From Jaltomata sinuosa (Eukaryota; Streptophyta; Magnoliopsida; Solanales; Solanaceae), in the NCBI GenBank assembly GCA_003996215.1, contig QJPP01000030.1, positions 930,001 to 994,000 on the forward strand: a stretch of 64,000 nt of DNA, in the 5' to 3' direction. A program made the position numbers and the translations under genes. Each line of letters opens with the position of its first letter. The stretch's first letter is position 1. The notes beneath the pieces are model-generated. The model saw only the letters and a list, made by a program, of their open reading frames with translations. It was not told the origin of the DNA and made no database searches. This document shows positions 11,901 through 22,390 of the stretch, piece after piece.

Positions 11901-14900
11901 ACTTGTGATTTAGATCACATGTTGAGTCATGCGTCATGTGAACTAAGACTCGTACTTATTTAAGTAAAGAAGGGTAGAAAGGCGTGCAGACTCATAAAGC
12001 CCGAGTTCCAATGATTTTTGGTATAAGTGCACATTAAATAGAAATCATTACAGTCCAATGTTTTTGGGTAATCTAGTTTACAAAATGACCATCAAATATT
12101 TAAGGTTTGTACATATAAGTATAATATACAAACCTATACATATAATATACATAATCAATATATAGATTTTATATATTTCAATCATATTAGTAAATAAGTT
12201 TGGCTGGACTATGCATACCGATAAGTTTCCCTTAAATTTTTATGGTTTTAGAAGCAAAAAACACAATGCTAGTTGGAGGAGGGGTGCTATATAGCTGTAA
12301 AAAGTATTCCCTTTTTTATTTTTATATATATTGAAGCAATTTCGTCTCTAACACACACACACACAGCAATTTGATCCAATTGTTAGTAGAAGGAGGACCT
12401 TTTTGAATGATTTCTAATACAGGATATTTTTTATCCTTTTTCCGTTTATCTTTTACGAACATGTGTGAGAACTTGTATAAACTGTGCATCTAAATGTCTA
12501 TATAGGATACAACCAAATCATTTCAATTGTGTTTTTCTTAGTTTATCTTCTCTGTGTAACACTTGCACCTTCGATCAAATGTAATTATTTTAGTGTTTAT
12601 TCAATCATAGAGATGACAACATAGCTACTTTTCTGGATCACTTTACTTGTTGTCCTTACTAAAAATAAATAGTTTAAAATAGTTATCATTTTAGAAAAAT
12701 TAAGGTATAATTAATTATTTGTTTCCACCTTTATCTTTAGTCATAAATATGGAGAGATATTAATATAGTGCAAATTAAAAGAGAGAAGTAATAAATATTG
12801 AAGAGTAATAAATAAGGATAGTTTAGTCAAATTACACTCTAGTTAATGTTTTTCTTAAGGGGCGTGCAAACAAAAAATGTGACAAGTAAGTGGTCCGGAG
12901 GAAATGATTGTCATTTTAAAAAATCAAAGCATAATTAGTTGTTTGTTTAAACCTTTATCCTTAGTCATAAATATGAAGAGATATTAATGTAGTGCAAAAG
13001 AGAAAAGTATTAAATATTGAGGAGTAATAAATAAGGATAACTTAGTTAAATTAGACTCTAATTAATATTTTTCTTAAGGATCATGCAAACTAAAAATGTG
13101 ACAAGTAAAGTGATCCGAAGGGAGTATCTTAATATCATCCGCATTTCTAAAATTAATCTTATAAGTAAATAGTTGGGCACATGATTATTTATAAGTCTCA
13201 CATTAATTGAGAGAATTATTGATTGTGGTCTTCTTAAATGATTTTAAGCAATTTTTTCATTATGAGTTAATTTTTGAAATTAAATTAGGTCTAAAGTCCA
13301 TTTTTTCATATTGTATCAGCGCCAGATCCTGACTATGCAGAATATTAAATCCCACATTGATTGAGGAAATACGTTATGGTTTTTCTATATAATTTTGAAT
13401 AATTCACTTTTCATGAGCGAGTTTTTGATATTGAATCAGATTCAATATATATTTCATCACAACTATGAAAAAAAAGTTAAGACATGATTTTGTAACCATA
13501 GTTGAGAATTCAGAACAAAATTGGTTTTATTCCAAATACTACTGAAGTTTAGTTTTCACTTTTCACCTTTTGAAGCGTGTGAATATCTTATTTAAAAGTT
13601 TTTAATGACAATTTTATTTCAGATATTATTAAACTTTAGTTTTTATATATATTAAAGTGTGTGATCCCTTATTTAAAAGTTTTTAATGATGATTTTATTC
13701 CAAAAATAATCATTACTAGAAACAGAGGCTTTTTCCAGTACTGTGAATCAATGAAAATTTGTGTTATAAAATATGATTTTTTTTATCCATTTTCCATCGA
13801 ATCAGTTCACTGGAAAAACGCATGGTGGAAAACATATTCTCATTGAAACAGTGGAAAGCTTCCTAATTTTTCCATCTGAAAATAGTACTATTTTTTCTTT
13901 TCTCACTGATTCATTTCAGTGGAAAATTTCAATGTGAAAATAGTGATTTTTTATTAGTGTATGAACATTAATTCTCACATATTAACGTGTGTGACCGCCT
14001 CTTCTAAAAATTTAAACCATTAGATAGAGTATGTTTTTTTAATTATTCAATGGTACTATGTCTCAACAAACCCTTTCACGTGTGGACCTGATTCTTTTTT
14101 CATGGGTCAAATACATGAAAATACTATTTTACTTGTTTGGGTGACAGTGAGATTCGAACCTAGCATCCTTATATGCTATAATACTATGTTAAATAGTGAC
14201 CATCTTATTTAAAGGTTTAAGTCGTAGAGAACATACTTTTTATTCATTTAATTATGTCTTCACCACGTCCTCTCACGTGCGAGCCTAACTATTTTTTTTA
14301 TGAGCTAGAGGAATTTTTTTAATAATAAATGACGGTGTGACTCGAATACAGCACCTTTATCTCTGATATATCATGTTGAAATGTGTGTTCATATCATCTA
14401 AAAGTTTAAATTGTTAGACTGAGCATAATTTTAAGTATTAAATAATGTCTTCAACACACTCCTTCGCGTGTGAGCTTGTATACTTCTCATTGGCTAAGCA
14501 CATAGAAATTCTTTTATTTATAATGGGTGGCGATATATAAGACCGAATTCAGGATCTTTATCTGCTCTGATATATCATATGTTAGAGTATATAGCTTTCT
14601 CATTTAAAAGCTTAAATTGTCAGAGAGATATTTTTTATTATTTAATTATATTATGTCTTACAATTAGTATAATATTCCTCCTTTTGATTGAGGTGTGTGC
14701 TTCAACATCTAAGTTTCACACAAGGAACCTCCTGCTCTTCGAATCAGCGTATGCCCATTCCTCCTTTGATGACTCCCAGTAGAGAAAGCCTAAATTTTCC
14801 GCAGGCAAGCGAATAGAAAAGTAGTCTTTCTCCGCGGCAAGCATATTCAAGTACCGAACAGCCCGAGGACTTAATTACTTTTTTTAAAAAAAAATTATAA

Positions 14901-16241
14901 TAATGTTCAAAATCTTGAAAATGGTTAGCTAGCGTTTGGTTCAGAATTAATATTTCTCCATGATCTACAACTTTTATATATTTTTTAATTTAAACAATTG
15001 GATTGCCCAAAGAAAAGTTTATTAATCCTGCAAGTCTGGCTAGTTGCAGCTATCATCAATCTTGCCACCTATTTACTACTACTAATCATAACAATAATAC
15101 TCCCTTGGTTTATTTTTACTTGTTCATGTTTGATTTGGTACACTCACTAAAACATATTACTCATCAAAAAATAAGTTTACTATATCACCCTTTAAATATA
15201 ATAAATTAGATGTATTGAGAAATGATTATAGTTAATAATAAGGGTAAATTAGGATCTAAGTGATAATTTTTTTTTTGATTTTTAAAAATAAATAAGTAAA
15301 AATGAATATCTATTTTATTTTTAGTATAGTAAATATGTAAAAGTGGACGAAGAATACAATATATAATACAGTAAATGTATAAAGCTGATCTACTGTAGAC
15401 CATAAGCAGTTTAGTACCTCGTTTCTGCAAAGTTTTTGAAGAGTTGGTCAGTTGCATGGAACAGAACATCTGAAATATACTTTTACTACTGTGCTTCTAT
15501 AGAGTAAAACAAAATACAGATAGTTTTTGTAACTTAAAAATGTTTTAACTCCATACTAGGAGGTTCATCAGGTCATAGCTAGCTAGATCCTACATGTATA
15601 TATATTACCAAAAAAGGAATAATAATAAATTTAAATTAAAACTAAAAAGGAAAAAAAGTGGGAAAAAGAGCATATATTTCATAAGATTATTATGTCTGCA
15701 AAAAGAGACTATTTTTAGAAAGAAAAACTAGGAACCAAGACTGGATCTATCAAGATTATTATTATGTCTGCAAAAGAGATTTTAATTTATAGGTTTCTGC
15801 ATGCAGTTTTAGTGAGCTAAAAAAAATATTATTATACCTATACACACACAGTCCACAGACCCCACACAAGAACAAAAAAAGGATCACTAGTAGGTCCATA
15901 CATAAAATCTTACAAACAGAAGAGGATGCCAAAAGTCAAAATAAATAGGCTTAGAAAGAAAAAAACTGCTCTAAAAGCCACTTGAAGGAAACGTAAGAGT
16001 AAAAGGGGGCTGGATCGGGCCGGAAATTAATTAATTAAGGAAAAAGGAGTATTTACCAGGAATCATTGGCATATTCAAAGAGTTTTCCTTTAGTGGAAAA
16101 AACAATCAAACCAACCTCAGCATCACAAAGCACAGAGATCTCATGAGCTTTCTTCAGTAAACCGGATCGACGTTTCGAGAAAGTAACTTGCCGGTTTATT
16201 TTGTTCTCTATTCTCTTCAGCTGCACTCTTCCTCTCCCCAT
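8914..16241 (-). CDS. FUL: MADS-box transcription factor, FRUITFULL/AP1 clade
   Basis: Eight minus-strand exons join in phase: 16241-16057, 11624-11546, 11425-11361, 11268-11169, 10982-10941, 10209-10168, 10049-9937 and 9031-8914. They give 247 residues. The exon sizes (185, 79, 65, 100, 42, 42, 113, 118 nt) are those expected for AP1/FUL genes. Residues 1-61 form a complete MADS domain (MGRGRVQLKRIENKINRQVT). Residues about 88-171 form the K domain, including HYAGEDLESLNMKELQNLEH. The C-terminus ends in MPQWMLRHLNA (237-247), the FUL-type motif rather than the euAP1 farnesylation box. The expected role is a nuclear MIKC factor that promotes the floral transition, meristem identity and fruit development. 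Intron 1 is 4.4 kb, normal for this clade, where it carries regulatory sites. I cannot say which of the several Solanaceae FUL paralogues this is. Confidence 0.95.
9375..9600. repeat. Short tandem array in MADS intron 7
   Basis: A unit of about 60 bp built on atcacataaaaatcatccaa and ctttaaagtttatcacat recurs three to four times with mutations. Confidence 0.65.
10318..10415 (+). repeat. Eroded RTE-LINE 3' tail / SINE-like copy in MADS intron 5
   Basis: Readable words aaggtagagggttaaag, ctccggacccaacctgtg and a terminal (TTG)n place it in the tail family, antisense to the MADS gene. It starts about 110 bp from exon 6. Confidence 0.6.
10451..10864. mobile_element. Non-autonomous DNA transposon with GC-rich core, in MADS intron 5
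   Basis: Terminal inverted repeats ggtgtgtttggtac and taccaaacacacc bound 414 bp. The subterminal parts also pair (tctccggtaaag with ccaccggagaaa). The centre (about 10605-10720) is strikingly G-rich in an AT-rich intron. The end sequence is hAT-like by type, but no clean 8-bp duplication is visible. Confidence 0.7.
11059..11158 (-). repeat. RTE-LINE 3' tail / SINE-like copy beside MADS exon 4 donor
   Basis: Sense to the MADS gene, from acctctgaggcagtggtgcg to (TTG)4. The 9-bp agagttata occurs on both sides (11050-11058 and 11159-11167) and is taken as the target duplication. The right copy overlaps the first bases of MADS intron 4, whose donor gt is at 11168-11167. Confidence 0.78.
12630..13126. 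mobile_element. MITE with an internal tandem duplication, in MADS intron 1
   Basis: The left end (tggatcactttacttgttg) mirrors the right end (acaagtaaagtgatccgaag). Between them an approximately 228-bp unit is present twice (about 12675-12903 and 12904-13128), each carrying tttagtcataaatatg and gagtaataaataaggata and closing in a near-terminal copy of the right TIR. Confidence 0.7.
13712..13962. mobile_element. CACTA-type MITE, copy 2, in MADS intron 1
   Basis: The ends read attactagaaacagaggc and gattttttattagtg, with the interior shared with copies at 6094-6333 and 20328-20586. Confidence 0.65.
13977..14665. repeat. Tandem array, about 200-bp unit, MADS intron 1
   Basis: Three and a half imperfect units start near 13977, 14186, 14370 and 14577. 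Shared landmarks are tctaaaagtttaaattgtta, attatgtcttcaacac, ctctcacgtgcgagcc and a gattcgaaccta-like word. Each unit carries an ACGTG-containing or CGCGTG-containing spot at the same place. Confidence 0.7.
15098..15340. mobile_element. Eroded Stowaway-type MITE, MADS intron 1
   Basis: The left end actcccttggtttatttttac and right end gtaaaagtggacgaagaat, with an interior holding gggtaaattaggatctaag, match the family seen complete at 51113-51382. Confidence 0.55.
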
Positions 16242-16668
16242 TTTCGATAAACAGATAATAATAATAATAATACTATATATTATATACTATATTCTAGATA
16301 GAGAAATGAGAAAAAAAGAAGGGATGCAGAGTAGAGACAGTGAAGGTATATTTTCTGTCTTTGGTATCCAAAATGATATTTTGTTGTGGGAAAATGGAAA
16401 ATATCCCAGATGTGGGAGGAGAGAGAGAAGAGTGGTATTTGGAAAACCATGATGGTTTCGTCAAATGTGTTGTCGATTAATGATTGGTTGGGGAATCTGG
16501 CCTATGTTGTTACTGGATACAAATACGGGCCAATATATGCTACTTTTTATCTTTCAATTTATGTTGAATGGATGAATTTGAAAAGTTAAATTTTTTTGTT
16601 TTATTTTAAATATTTTAAATTATTAATTATTGTAATTTATAATATTTTTGATATAATTTTCAGATAAT

Positions 16669-17620
16669 ATATGTTATTTTTTCTGTCCCAATTTATATAG
16701 CACATTTGGAGAGTCAACCAAGTTTTTTATATAGTTTATAAATATTTTAAGTTGTTAATTATTCTGATTTATAGTATTTTTTTACATAATTTTCATATAA
16801 TATATGTTACTCCATCTACTCCAATTTATGTGGCGTTGATAGAATTTTGAAAATCAATCAGATTTTTTCTATTTTTAAAATATTTTAAATTATTAACTAT
16901 TGTGATTTATAGTAATTTTTACGACATTTTCATGTTACTTTCTCTGTCCCAATTTATATGGCACTGATAAATTTCGAGATAATCAAAAAAATTTAATATT
17001 TTAAATTGTTAATTATTATGATTTATAGTGCTTATTACACATTTTTAAACATATAAATTATTAAAAAGATTTTTTTAATTAATGTAATTCTACAAAAGAA
17101 GAAGGTCCAAATGGTAAATTTTTTGTCTGACTCGGAAAGAAAAATTTATTATGATTTTAAATATTTTAAGTTGTTAATTATTATGATTTATAATACTCTT
17201 TACATAATTTTTAAATAATATACGTTATTTTTTCTATCCCAATTTATGTGGTGATGATGAAATTTGGAGAGTCAACCAAATTTTTTATATAGTTTTTAGT
17301 TATCTCAAGTTATTAGTTATTGTAATTTATAGTATTTTCAACATAATTTTAAAATAATATATGTTACTCCTCTAATTTATGTGGTGTTGATAGAATTTTG
17401 AGAATCAACCAATTTTCTTAAGTTGTTAATTATCATGATTTATAGTACTTTTTACGTTATTTTATATATCTTTTAAATAAGTTGTTAATTATAATGATTT
17501 ATAGTACTTTTTTACGTTATTTGCATGTTACTTTATTTGTCTCAATTTATATGGCACTGATAAATTTCAAGAGTCAATTAACTTTTTATATAATTTTTAA
17601 ATATTTTAAATTATTAATTA
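16669..17620. repeat. Higher-order array of MITE-derived units in the MADS promoter
   Basis: Six units start with a variant of tcccaatttatatggca near 16669, 16801, 16933, 17219, 17359 and 17524. By shared variants they read A-B-C then A'-B'-C': A and A' share ggagagtcaaccaa, B and B' share gttgatagaattttga, C and C' share atatggcactgataaatttc. The basic unit is about 130-160 bp and the upper-level period about 550-590 bp. The words are those of a Solanaceae Stowaway-like MITE family. Confidence 0.75.
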
Positions 17621-19480
17621 TTTATTATTACTATTATTTATTAATTAATAATAATAAAATAGTGGAGAATGAGAGGGGCAAATTGGTCAATTTTCGGCTG
17701 ATCCCAAACTCCTCTCATTCCCATCTCTATTATAGAGTAAAGTAATGTGTCTGAATATAACCCACAATTAATTTTTTTTGGTACAGAGTGGATAATAACC
17801 GTGTGCATCTCCTGCACCCAGGTGATGCAGACCAGACTATACGGAGTAGGCCCACCATCTTTTTCACTCCGTTAAATTCAAACTTATCTAAAGAGATGCT
17901 ATAATATATTAATAATATTGATATTAATTATATTTGTATTAATTATATTGAGATCTTTCTTATGCTTGATTTGATATATTAAAAAAAATATAAATTGTAT
18001 AATTTCTAAAAAAAAATATTTATTTACAAAAATACTCTCCACAAATATAGGGAAAAGGATGTGAAAAAAGTTTTAAAGGATAACTGTGTCTTTAATCATA
18101 CTAATGCATGCATTAAAACTCATTGTATTATAATTACCATGAATTTTCATGCATTAATTATATACACCTTAATATTAAATATAATACATAACTAATGCAA
18201 TCATTATTTTTTGTAATGCACTCTATCAAACGACTCTCAAGGACTTGTTTGAACATACAATATGATTGGTATGAGGTTTATTTGTTTGGGTTTGGGTCCT
18301 TGTTTATTAAGTTGGGTCGGGGCGGGCGGATTAGTTAGGAGTAATGATTTTATTTTTTTAGAATTCAGGTTATTTAATTGAATTTGGAAATTTCCATCCA
18401 ATGAGGGGTAGGAATGAAAACTTTGTTGACGGTAGAGCTAAATATAGCCCAATAGTATGACGAAGGACAAAATTAACTATTAATAAACTAAAGTAGAGGG
18501 GTAAATTTGGTCATTTTCCCGTTAATTCAATATTTTCTTCTTTTCAATTTATGTAATCGTGTTTGATTGATTGAGCACGACATTTTATGAAATGCATAGG
18601 CTTTTGAAACTTGTTTTTAAAAATAATTTATAGATATCTGTATGGCTATAACAGTTCACTTGTGAGATTTCACTGAATATGTTATTATTGTTGACATTGT
18701 ATATGTATGGCTATAAAAAATAAAAAAAAGAATAAAATAAAAAATAAATAAAATTATTTTTAAATAAGAAAGTATATCATTTTTTGGGACATGATAACAC
18801 ATAACTTGAGATAAAGAAAATATAATAGATTGCATGTCTTATATTCAGGTATTTGCTTCTATTAAATTTTTATTAGTTGTGTGTAAGTTTCTATAGTTTA
18901 ATTTATTGTTGTAGTAAGTTATTGTTTGTGCTACTTTTGAATAACTAATTTAAGTTATTATGGATAGTTGTTTTATAATTATCTTCTGATATGATGTTAC
19001 AAAATTCTTTAATGTTACGTTGTTAGTATATGAAGTAAAGTTAACTAATTCATTGGCTGGTGGTTAGCAGTGATTTGTATGGACAATGGTTAATCTACTG
19101 CTACTAAACATGGCACTCACTTGTACCTTTTTTTCCTCATAATTATATTGGATTGTTTCAGACATTGAGTGCAATAAAGAAGGAAGGAATCAATTGATAT
19201 TAACTATCAAAGTATGCATAGATAACTTTTTGATAATCAATAAGTATCGTACGTAGGCTTCGATAAACTTGTAATAATAATTCTTACCAGCAATCTTAAT
19301 TAGTAACAAACACACATGTTACTTACTGTACTGAATCTTCGACCAATCATTCTAGAATCGGAAGACCTCTATCAAATGTATTAGCAACTCCATTACCTAA
19401 CGATGCTACAAGGCATGGTTTTCTTCGGAGGGCTACGTTGGTTTACCTTCTCATCCGGCTTGAAATCAGCCAAATTGGTT

Positions 19481-19656
19481 TTGGCTTTATTTACTCTGAG
19501 TTCTTTCAATCTAATTTGATTTGCTTTTTTGCGTTCACTCTTTCAATCTATCAAATTTTGGCTTTATTTACTCTGAGTTCTTTCAATCTAATTTGATTTG
19601 CTTTTTTGCGTTCACTCTTTCAATCTAATTTGATTTGTTTTTTTGCGTTCACTCGT
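19481..19656. repeat. 77-bp tandem duplication plus partial third unit
   Basis: Unit 19481-19557 recurs at 19558-19634 nearly unchanged (ttggctttatttactctgag and tttgcgttcactctttcaat). Part of it is repeated once more up to 19656. Confidence 0.8.
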
Positions 19657-20327
19657 GAAATTCTGATTAGATGAATTATTTGCATCTATCAATAAATACA
19701 TACAGTTGGCATGCATCCACTTTACGTTTTTCAAATGCACAATCATTAAAAAATTTATAGTAGGGCCTTCTATGCTCAAACAAGGAAACATATACTTTTC
19801 ACCTTATTAATTATTTGTTGTGATAAAGGCACTCAAATAAATAAATGTGTTTTCTTTGGAGAATAAATAAAAAGATTCATTTGATCATGACATCAAAAGA
19901 AGTCAAGCAAAAATTAAACCTCTCACATATATATGGCCTACCTAATTATGAATTGGCAGTACTCATAATTGGCAGTACTTAGGATAAGATAATATTCCTA
20001 ATGAATGCGTGTGTCTCTCTCTCAATGTAAATATGTGTCCAAATATATGGCATGAAGTTTATTACATTAGATTAAATGCCTTGTTATATATGCTTCAATT
20101 AATATTCACATAAAATGCCCTAGCTAGCTTTTTAATTAGGAGATCGACGGGAAAAAATTCGTATTCCTACTTATATCTTGTAAAGCAAATTCATGGAATT
20201 TTACATGATTTTAAGTAATCCTTACATGATTGGCCTAATTAACTTTTGAGATTAATTAAGCTAGGACCAGAATTTATTTCTTAACACGATTTTGAGTCAA
20301 ATATATTCATAGCTCTTTTACTTCTAA

Positions 20328-20586
20328 AATATTACTATTTTTCCATTGAATTTTCCACTGAAAAATGTTTAGTGGTTATTCCCACGAATATTTTGATTGA
20401 ATCAGTGGGAAAAGAAAATGATAGTGTAGTATTTTGGAAAAAATTAGGAAGTTTCCCACTGTTTCAATGAGAATCTATTTCTCACCATGTGTTTCCCCAG
20501 TGAGCGGGTTCGATGAAAAATTCATATTTTATTGCACATATTTCCCATTAATTCGCGATGGAAAAAACTTCTATTTTTAGTAGTTT
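20328..20586. mobile_element. CACTA-type MITE, copy 3 (inverted)
   Basis: The ends read ttactatttttccattg and cttctatttttagtag. The interior is the reverse of copies 1 and 2. Confidence 0.65.
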
Positions 20587-20834
20587 TTGTTTACCCAATG
20601 GACCCGTGACCCCATCTTATGTTATGCACGTTTTTCAATTAACATGTGAGCGGTGTTAGATTTTTCTTATATTGGTTGAAACAATCCTCACTTTCACGAA
20701 CTAGTTCTTCATGTTGAGTTAGACTAGCTAGAGGTCCATATTTTCTTAAATATAATGATTTCTCAAATGTTAAATGCATTTAGGTTTATCTCCACATGTT
20801 ATCAAAAAAAGAAAATTGATTACCCAATACATGT

Positions 20835-20907
20835 GCTAGTGAGAGGTAATAAGCGTTCCATAAAATTAATCGAGGTACATGCAATATGATCAGACACCAC
20901 AATTATA
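20835..20907 (+). repeat. TS-type SINE 3' fragment
   Basis: The words gtgagaggtaataagcg, aattaatcgaggtacatgc and tcagacaccacaattat align with the end of the TS SINE at 110-375. Confidence 0.65.
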
Positions 20908-21839
20908 TTTAACGAGGTCTCTATTTGGAGCTGTAGACTTGATAATCGTGACTTTGAGTTAATATAAATTAATTAGCTTTTCGTACTTAAAAAGCTTTTA
21001 AGCTGGCGTTATTTATTTAACTCATGTGCCAAAGTGACATGACTATCTCTGATTTGTACTAGATGTTAAAGAAATTAAAGTTGCTCATTTGGTGGCTTTT
21101 TAAACTTAAAGGACCAATCTGGATGGAGATACAACATATATAGCCTAAAGTTATACACTGAAAAGGAATCTCTTGACAGTAAAAACATCTTGGGAGAAGT
21201 AGGGTTAAAGCAATCAAGCATCCCATTTTCTTTGTTTACTCTTTTGTGGTCAATTGTGTGAAGTATGTATGTTCTGGACATCACTAAAACAAAATAGAAG
21301 AGCTCTTGGCCACTCTTAACTTGTCCAGTTTTGAGTCTTTCTCACGGCCAAATACCTTTGAGTCATCTAGTTTAAGAAATATATATACAATATACTAACT
21401 AGTGCAGCATACATATTTTGCACATGTCTCTCATGTTTATGTTTTTGATTTAAAATTTTAAATGCTCGAACTTTTAATATAGTTCAAATAAGAAAAGATG
21501 TAAGAAACAAAATTTTCATCAATTTGCAAGTATTAAATATTGGTTGGGGTGATCTTTCTGGTGATACAAGTGTAACTTATAAAATATAAATGATACACTG
21601 GAGCACCGATACAAAAAGAATTTGAGAAAGATGTTTTATAGATACAACACGAATTTCAAAAAACTATATCACAAAACAACACAAATTTTAAAATTGTTGC
21701 TAACCTTTGTTAATTAGCCAAACTATCATTGTATTTGATTCAGAGTAACTTTCATAAACACCAACTAATAGGAATTTAATGAAGTCTTCATACCAACACT
21801 TTATGTAATTACAATCCGTACCAATATTTTCTATAACAA

Positions 21840-22055
21840 TTGTATAATCTCGACATACAAATACAAATACAAGCATATAAATACAAATAGAGTAATCTCG
21901 GCGTACAAATTTGTAAAATTTTGACATACAAATACAAATCTATTAGAGTAATTTCGGCATACAAATACATAAAGTCTCAGCCTACAAATATAAAATTGTA
22001 TTGTATATTTTATGGAATCTCGACATATAAATACAAATACAATTGAGTGTATCAA
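21840..22055. repeat. Degenerate TACAAATACAAATA repeat block
   Basis: The pentamer-like string acaaatacaaata returns at roughly 50-60-bp intervals, each time preceded by a tctcgacata-like word. Open frames here are products of the repeat. Confidence 0.7.
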
Positions 22056-22101
22056 TAGTTTTAAGCCCTCTGCTGTGAAATATAATTGAATTAAACTGTT
22101 A

Positions 22102-22286
22102 GGGGTTGTTTGGTGTGAGGTATAAGGTATGATAGTCCCGAGATAAAATGCAGGATTGTTTTATCCTGCGTTTGGTTGGAGATATTAGTTAGTCTCGGAA
22201 TTATTTACCCCACCATTTATATCATAGTGATGATATAAGTTATCCCATATCCATGGTGGGATACTTTGTTCCCAACCAAATAACCT
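22102..22286. mobile_element. Tourist-like (PIF/Harbinger) MITE
   Basis: Left end ggggttgtttggtgtgagg and right end ccaaccaaataacc are inverted. TTA lies on the left at 22099-22101 and near the right end at 22288-22290. Confidence 0.7.
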
Positions 22287-22390
22287 GTTAGTATAAAGCC
22301 TAATTAGGCATGAACGTTTGGTACGGTACGTAATTTTTTCCTTAAATAAGTATCAAAGTGTCTCTCTAAAAGTTTCTTACACGAAACTCG

